Assembly (NCBI GenBank): GCA_003151275.1
Contig: PLXC01000148.1
Location: forward strand, 32,385 to 96,384
Direction: 5' to 3'
From: Candidatus Melainabacteria bacterium
GTDB lineage: Bacteria; Cyanobacteriota; Vampirovibrionia; Obscuribacterales; Obscuribacteraceae
Length of the DNA stretch: 64,000 nucleotides
The notes beneath the pieces were generated by a model. That model had not been told where the DNA came from and searched no databases. It saw only the letters and a program-made list of their open reading frames with translations. The translations under genes and the position numbers were made by a program. Shown here piece after piece: positions 59,687-64,000 of the stretch. Every line of letters starts with the position of its first letter. Positions within the stretch are counted from its first letter, which is position 1.

Positions 59687-59739
59687 CATATTTTAATAAA
59701 GCGGTCCTGGTCTATCGTGGGATTGCCTGGACAGCGGGG

Positions 59740-59755
59740 CACTACATTTGGTGCC
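59740..59755. repeat. Dispersed palindrome, one arm mismatch (intergenic)
   Basis: GCACTACATTTGGTGC differs from the exact-arm form by one base in the left arm. It lies upstream of the promoter of the minus-strand gene. Confidence 0.65.
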
Positions 59756-60069
59756 AATTTAAACACGCTTATAACTTCAGGTAAATACGACATTCTCCTA
59801 GGCATCTGGACTTAGCCATATTCGAGTTGACTAAGTGAGCACGTTCTTTCGATGCTGCACAGGAGGCTTTCTGGTGACCCTCTTGCACCATTTTGCCTTC
59901 CTTTCCCCCGTCCAATTGCCCTGCGGTTCCTTGCCACCTTCCATTGTCGGTCTGGGTGCACAATCCCCAGGTTTCATTTGCCTTAGTGGGCAATATCCTC
60001 TAGTATCGGAGTGCTCGCTTGGCAACCCGTTAGTACCCCTCCCCTCTATAAGTGTTTGCGTGTCATACC

Positions 60070-62301
60070 ATGGCATCGGACAAACCTGATTCTAAAGAAC
60101 TGGCGCCTACCCAGGACCGCGGCACATGGATGAATGATGTGTTGGACGGCACTCTTAGGCGCCGTGTAAACAGTGCCTTTCAGCTAGAGTCGTTGGGCTT
60201 TCCTAAGCTAGCCACTGATCATTATTCGGACAATGAAAAGACCGGGTCAAGCGATGGGGGAGCCGCAGTTCGTTCTCCTGATGAGCGCGTTGGGGAGCAT
60301 CCAAAGCCTCCTGGCGCCGACCTATCTGCCATCGACAAGCAAAATCGAACTCCCGACGAACGCGTTCGCGACAGTGCTAAGGCCTGGGATCCATACGAAT
60401 CGCTTTCTCAACAGTTTGTTGATCCCAATCACTTTTCTAAATTTCTGAATGACATAAATCACTATCGTGGTGAGCCTATTCAGTCGAACGTGCAACCAGC
60501 TGCGTATACCTCCAAGCCTGGGGATACTCTCGAGCGGATTGCCGAGAAGCATTTGGGACCGACAGCGACACCTGAACAGATTAAATTGCATGCGCACGAG
60601 ATTGCCGTACTGAACCGGATCAATGAAAATAAAGAGATGTTGCCCGGTTTTCACGGTCTTCAAAAGGGAGACCAGCTAACCTTACCCGGGCACGACAAAG
60701 CAGGCAGCACCACTTTCAACGATGCTCAAGGCACTCGTTTTACCTATTCCACCGATGGTAAGAATAAGGTCGAATACAAAGACGGCACTGGTTATCTTAG
60801 AACTCCAACAAATGATAAGGGTTATACCGACTCCCACTTCGGCCCGAAACCGGAAGACCGTTTCGACGTCACGGTAGCTGCCGATGGACATGTAGAAAAA
60901 ACTACTCGCGTTCAACCGACCAAACTGGTTTTAGAGAATGAAAGAGAAAAACTAGACCATCTTGCCGATAACAAAATTGGATTGATCAAGGAACGCACCC
61001 AATTCAAGGCAGATATGCAAGCATTTGAAAAACGCGTCAAGGAACTGCATCTCAGCCCTGATGAAGTGGCTAAAACCTACAAAGAAATTTCGCGCGTGCT
61101 GGAAGCCGAAGGCACTCAGCCCATGGATGATCGCAAAAGAGTCCGAGTTGCACTCGGAATTATGTCCGTGGCTGCGGAGCCAACGTCTAATGACCAGGGC
61201 GGACATAATACTTGCAACGTTACGACGATCGAGAACAGAATATTTTCGCGCGAGCCGTCAACTGCTGCGAAGTTGATTGCGGATGTGGCCACAACCGGGA
61301 AATATGTCGCCGCAGATGGTACCACGGTGAAGTTGGATAAAGGAAGTTTTTCGACCTACGGTGAGGAAGCAAACAATGCCCCGCGCGGCACGAACGAACG
61401 CAATTATGCCAGCCAGCTTTTCGATGTAGCGGCAGTCAATTTGTTATGTGTGAAACACAACGAAAGCACGGTGCCGCCGGGAAATCTTCGCTATACCCAA
61501 GAGCGCGCTACTAACCCGAAGGACAGCGGCGAAAGAGTTCGTGACTATTCTAAAACTCCGCCAGAGTTGGTTGCTGATAGTCCAAATGACGCAGCCATGT
61601 TTAACGGCATGATTGATATAAATACTATGCTAACCGGTCGACGCGAAGCTGATGCTTTCTTGACTCATAAGGATTCAATGACAGCGGATGACTCGAACGC
61701 GAGTTCTTTTTCAACCAAACAAGAATTTGAAGCAAAGCTCTTGGAGCTCAAGAACGAGGGCAAGTTTCCAGTCGTACTTGGTGTGCATGCCGACAATAAA
61801 CCATTCTATGATAAGGGACCCCACAGCGTCTTACATGCCAATCAAGTACTTCAAGATGGACACGTCGTTTTAGTGACAGGATACGATCCTAAAACACATA
61901 AAGTGACTTACGACAATCAGTGGGGAAACAATCAGGATCATCTCGATGACAAGCCTGTATCCGTAGACGATTTGTACAACGCTACAAAAATGGTGCCGGC
62001 GACTGAATGGCTTGATCGCCTTCAACAGAGGCATGTTCATCTGTCTGAAAAACAATTCGCGAAAGATCTTGAAACGATCATGAAAAGATACTCTATCTTT
62101 TGGGATGCCCAAGGTAAAGGACAAATTCCTGGAACGGTAGACGAACAACAGCGGACGGATGCCCTAGACAAATTTTCTAAAATGCTGCAATCGATCAGTC
62201 CGGCCAGAGCCAATCTCGTCCGTAAGCATCTTAAGGAGTTTTTAGAACATCAACCTGACGATGTCGACAACGCGATTTCTCCACCAAAAGCGATGAATTG
62301 A
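60070..62301 (+). CDS. LysM protein with C39-like cysteine peptidase domain
   Basis: The ATG at 60070 gives 743 residues; a GTG at 60052 would add six. A LysM domain lies at about 145-210 (YTSKPGDTLERIAEKHLG, ..., GLQKGDQLTLPG). The C-terminal half has a papain-like fold: Cys382 in GGHNTCNVTT, His598 in DGHVVLVTGYD and Asn/Gln in DNQWG, the order C-H-N of C39 peptidases. No signal peptide, so another export route may be used. LysM should bind peptidoglycan or chitin. Two further genes follow on the same strand. Substrate unknown. Confidence 0.82.
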   Translation: MASDKPDSKELAPTQDRGTWMNDVLDGTLRRRVNSAFQLESLGFPKLATDHYSDNEKTGSSDGGAAVRSPDERVGEHPKPPGADLSAIDKQNRTPDERVRDSAKAWDPYESLSQQFVDPNHFSKFLNDINHYRGEPIQSNVQPAAYTSKPGDTLERIAEKHLGPTATPEQIKLHAHEIAVLNRINENKEMLPGFHGLQKGDQLTLPGHDKAGSTTFNDAQGTRFTYSTDGKNKVEYKDGTGYLRTPTNDKGYTDSHFGPKPEDRFDVTVAADGHVEKTTRVQPTKLVLENEREKLDHLADNKIGLIKERTQFKADMQAFEKRVKELHLSPDEVAKTYKEISRVLEAEGTQPMDDRKRVRVALGIMSVAAEPTSNDQGGHNTCNVTTIENRIFSREPSTAAKLIADVATTGKYVAADGTTVKLDKGSFSTYGEEANNAPRGTNERNYASQLFDVAAVNLLCVKHNESTVPPGNLRYTQERATNPKDSGERVRDYSKTPPELVADSPNDAAMFNGMIDINTMLTGRREADAFLTHKDSMTADDSNASSFSTKQEFEAKLLELKNEGKFPVVLGVHADNKPFYDKGPHSVLHANQVLQDGHVVLVTGYDPKTHKVTYDNQWGNNQDHLDDKPVSVDDLYNATKMVPATEWLDRLQQRHVHLSEKQFAKDLETIMKRYSIFWDAQGKGQIPGTVDEQQRTDALDKFSKMLQSISPARANLVRKHLKEFLEHQPDDVDNAISPPKAMN

Positions 62302-62302
62302 T

Positions 62303-62992
62303 TTGAATTTACCCGATTTACCAGCTACTAAAGATGAATCCAAAAACGTTGACCAGAGTCATCCTAAATCGACCTCAGATCACATGCGTAAGATTCTGAA
62401 GCTGGATCCCTCAGGCGGTGACCCTCGGGCCTTGGAGTTAGAGGATGCGATCGATGACGCGGCAGGAATCAAGATCGAAGATCAAGATACAATCCGTTCC
62501 ATCCGTTTACCCGCAGGTTGGCTGGAAGATTTGTCTTCACAGTCTCGACAGATGGGGAACAGCAGGATGCATCTCTTCACTTCGCCAGATCATGAAACAC
62601 ACATTTACTATTGGGATGCCGCAGTACCAATTACAAAAGAGTCCTACCTGGCTTTCTGCGAGGTCACCGCTAATGGTGCACATCTGTTAAAGTCCGCAGA
62701 GATTCCGAAGTTGTCGCAAACGTTGAGGCAACTATTCGTCCTGACAGCAAACGTACATGATGACCTCATACTTTTGAGTGCTAAAACGAAAGAACTGAAT
62801 GGAAAGCGGGTGCTTGTATTGCAAAGTAAAGTCAAAGGGACAGGCACAGAAATTCTGTCTTTTTACTGGGATGCAGGTAAATTCGCCGGAGATGCGCGGA
62901 TCCAAATGATCGCGTTTCAGGGGGCAGGCAAGAGTTTCTCGCATAATTTATCCGCCGCACAAAAATGTTTTAGCTCAATTGAATGGCGCTGA
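62303..62992 (+). CDS. Hypothetical protein downstream of the LysM peptidase
   Basis: The frame starts with TTG at 62303, one base after the peptidase stop, so translation is probably coupled. The 229 residues lack a signal peptide; the middle is mixed alpha/beta (SIRLPAGWLEDLS, MHLFTSPDHETHIYYWD, HDDLILLSAKTKELNGKRVLVLQSKVKG). It may be a partner, chaperone or immunity protein of the peptidase by position. No family recognised. Confidence 0.7.
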   Translation: MNLPDLPATKDESKNVDQSHPKSTSDHMRKILKLDPSGGDPRALELEDAIDDAAGIKIEDQDTIRSIRLPAGWLEDLSSQSRQMGNSRMHLFTSPDHETHIYYWDAAVPITKESYLAFCEVTANGAHLLKSAEIPKLSQTLRQLFVLTANVHDDLILLSAKTKELNGKRVLVLQSKVKGTGTEILSFYWDAGKFAGDARIQMIAFQGAGKSFSHNLSAAQKCFSSIEWR

Positions 62993-63765
62993 TGCTGAGT
63001 TTAAGAGTGTTGCTCCCAAGGTTTTTTGTAGGGGCGATGCCCTTCTTTTGGCTTGCAGCGCAGGCAGGGTGGGCAACAGGTCCGGTGATCAGCAAGGACA
63101 AGATTCTGTGCATAAAAGGTCGTGGAGATTTGTTTGCTGATTTCCGAGTCAAACTTGCACCGACAAGAATCCGCATGATCGGAAAGATGGGTGGTTCGAT
63201 TTGGAGGCAGGAAAAGCCAGACACTGTCGAACAGTACAACAACGAAAATAAGGTTTTCGTTGTTCAGCCCGTTGCAACCTATCTGGGCGACGTGAATCAG
63301 GGATTTCAGACTATTCCGATTGAAGAAGTGGAAGGTCCAGTCAACATTCAATTCATGGGAAGGAAGGCAAAGCGCTATCTCGGTTTTGCCAAAATTCCGA
63401 ATCAGGGTAGGCGCAGTGTCGCCGAGTTCATTTGCATTGACAACAATTGGCTATCACCAGTAACGCACCGTATGTGGTGTCGATATCTGGGTCTGAATAA
63501 ATTTGACTTGGGTCTTCCTGTCGCTGTTATTCAAAATAGAGCAAAAGTTATTGGCGTCAAGAACAATGTTGCGCAATTCGGAGGTTTGGTGCGGGTGGCT
63601 GTTTTGAACTGTGATTCGATCAGCGAATTGCCCGCAAATAGTGAGACTTTTTCTTTGCCGGTCAGTTGGAAATGCGGAAAAGACAAGGCTGCGATGATGT
63701 TCTCTACGAACGGAGAGCTAAAAGCAACAGATTTAGATGATTTGTTTAGATCACACTTGAAGTAA
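62983..63765 (+). CDS. Secreted hypothetical protein at the end of the LysM cluster
   Basis: The ATG at 62983 overlaps the preceding gene by 10 nt. A hydrophobic start (LLPRFFVGAMPFFWLAAQAGWATG) is a signal peptide. The 260-residue chain has beta-rich sequence (RMIGKMGGSIWRQEKP, VNIQFMGRKAKRYLGFAKI) without a recognised domain. It contains a dispersed palindrome copy. A terminator follows, so the three genes form one operon. Confidence 0.72.
   Translation: MALMLSLRVLLPRFFVGAMPFFWLAAQAGWATGPVISKDKILCIKGRGDLFADFRVKLAPTRIRMIGKMGGSIWRQEKPDTVEQYNNENKVFVVQPVATYLGDVNQGFQTIPIEEVEGPVNIQFMGRKAKRYLGFAKIPNQGRRSVAEFICIDNNWLSPVTHRMWCRYLGLNKFDLGLPVAVIQNRAKVIGVKNNVAQFGGLVRVAVLNCDSISELPANSETFSLPVSWKCGKDKAAMMFSTNGELKATDLDDLFRSHLK
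63465..63480. repeat. Dispersed palindrome, one arm mismatch (inside the last plus-strand gene)
   Basis: GCACCGTATGTGGTGT encodes part of THRMWCR; the last arm base is T in place of C. Confidence 0.6.
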
Positions 63766-63792
63766 GCTCCCGGTTCAGAGCGACTAGTCATA

Positions 63793-63828
63793 CCTCAAGT
63801 GCAAGCTTTGTTCTTGAGGCTTTTTCTT
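63793..63828 (+). terminator. Terminator of the LysM peptidase operon
   Basis: CCTCAAG and CTTGAGG form a 7-bp stem with a 13-base loop followed by CTTTTTCTT, 28 bases after the last stop. Confidence 0.8.
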
Positions 63829-63904
63829 GGAGTTTGTTTAGTCAGAATCCAAATGACTTTCGTTCACCAAGCGATAAACAAAAAGCTTGGGAGAAAAAAG
63901 AGCA

Positions 63905-63940
63905 AAACAAAAAGCCTCGAGCTATTAACTCGAGGCTTTT
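63905..63940 (-). terminator. Terminator of the rRNA operon (minus strand)
   Basis: AAAAGCCTCGAG and CTCGAGGCTTTT (63910-63921, 63929-63940) form a 12-bp stem; on the minus strand TTTTTGTTTTG follows. It lies just after the 3' end of the 5S rRNA gene. Confidence 0.9.
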
Positions 63941-63945
63941 ATAAC

Positions 63946-64000
63946 TCCTGGCACCGGGCTATCTTCCCAGGCGGTCTCCCACCAAGTATTGTCGCTGCTG
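63946..64000 (-). rRNA. rrf: 5S rRNA, 3' part (cut by window edge)
   Basis: On the minus strand the end reads GGGAGACCGCCTGGGAAGAT, then AGCCCGGTGCCAGGAG, matching the 3' half of bacterial 5S rRNA with its terminal stem GGTGCCAGGA. The 5' half is outside the window. A strong terminator follows. An rRNA operon therefore lies to the right. Confidence 0.85.

Larger units (their letters stand above)
59560..60069. other. Divergent intergenic region, 510 bp
   Basis: It holds the minus-strand promoter at 59659-59686, a near-exact dispersed palindrome at 59740-59755 and a pyrimidine-rich stretch before the LysM gene with CTATAAG near 60043. No gene is supported. Confidence 0.55.

Noticed and set aside
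1..64000. tRNA genes, insertion sequences or prophage genes
   Set aside because: I saw no transposase, integrase or phage structural genes, no terminal inverted repeats around a cargo gene, and no clear tRNA. A tRNAscan-type search would be decisive for tRNA.

Overview
The window reads as a bacterial chromosome segment of moderate GC content (close to half, by eye) with dense genes on both strands. The gene mix suggests a non-photosynthetic relative of cyanobacteria such as Candidatus Obscuribacterales (Melainabacteria/Vampirovibrionia): ClpS-ClpA, ArgR-ArgG-ArgH, a large set of TPR/Sel1 proteins, DUF1800/DUF1501 partners, LysM-cysteine-peptidase proteins and a Roadblock protein. This placement is inference; no phylogeny was run.

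Layout. 1-5142 (minus): a de novo purine operon transcribed purF-purC-purD-purN-purL, with purL cut by the left edge. 5316-9528: a Sel1 protein, a coiled-coil mini-protein, a secreted double-domain aspartic protease, a TPR protein, a lipoprotein esterase and a Ser/Thr kinase. 9724-18472: aldo/keto reductase, small membrane and TPR proteins, a large Pro/Ser/Thr-rich membrane protein, a nucleotidyltransferase, signal peptidase I and a Cys-rich membrane mini-protein. 18600-21676: argR-argG-argH with two ARG-box-like operators overlapping the argR start. 21673-27209: globin, SprT-like protein, class C beta-lactamase-like hydrolase and a three-repeat protein that abuts a truncated hen1 remnant. 27611-36249: a hypothetical gene, a VIT-domain membrane protein, a GH130 enzyme, a PhyH dioxygenase and clpS-clpA. 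36432-43336: YD-like repeat protein, response regulator with a secreted class I glutamine-amidotransferase-like hydrolase, an amino-acid-type binding lipoprotein with a 21-codon leader ORF, and a repeat/Roadblock protein. 43659-46717: a 955-residue protein translationally coupled to a 63-residue protein. 47335-49357: a cluster of three paralogous 61-69-residue proteins with the signature W-x-H-L...GSNREA-x-x-IV, a secreted protein and two perfect palindromes. 49780-50479: a hicA-hicB toxin-antitoxin pair. 50560-58103: SWIM/SNF2 helicase, divergent subtilase, DUF1800 protein and a broken DUF1501 gene. 58177-63765: a repeat protein, a LysM plus C39-like protease and two further proteins. The window ends inside a 5S rRNA gene on the minus strand.

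Two signals do not fit standard annotation and are the main discoveries. The first is a dispersed 16-bp palindrome, GCACC-RNATNY-GGTGC, with seven exact-arm copies and several near copies, both between and inside genes, comparable in style to the cyanobacterial HIP1 repeat but of a different sequence. The second is the three-member GSNREA small-protein family, clustered within 2 kb with perfect palindromes of 18 and 24 bp that share the core AGCGATATCGCT. Two gene wrecks (hen1 and DUF1501) show recent deletion in the region.
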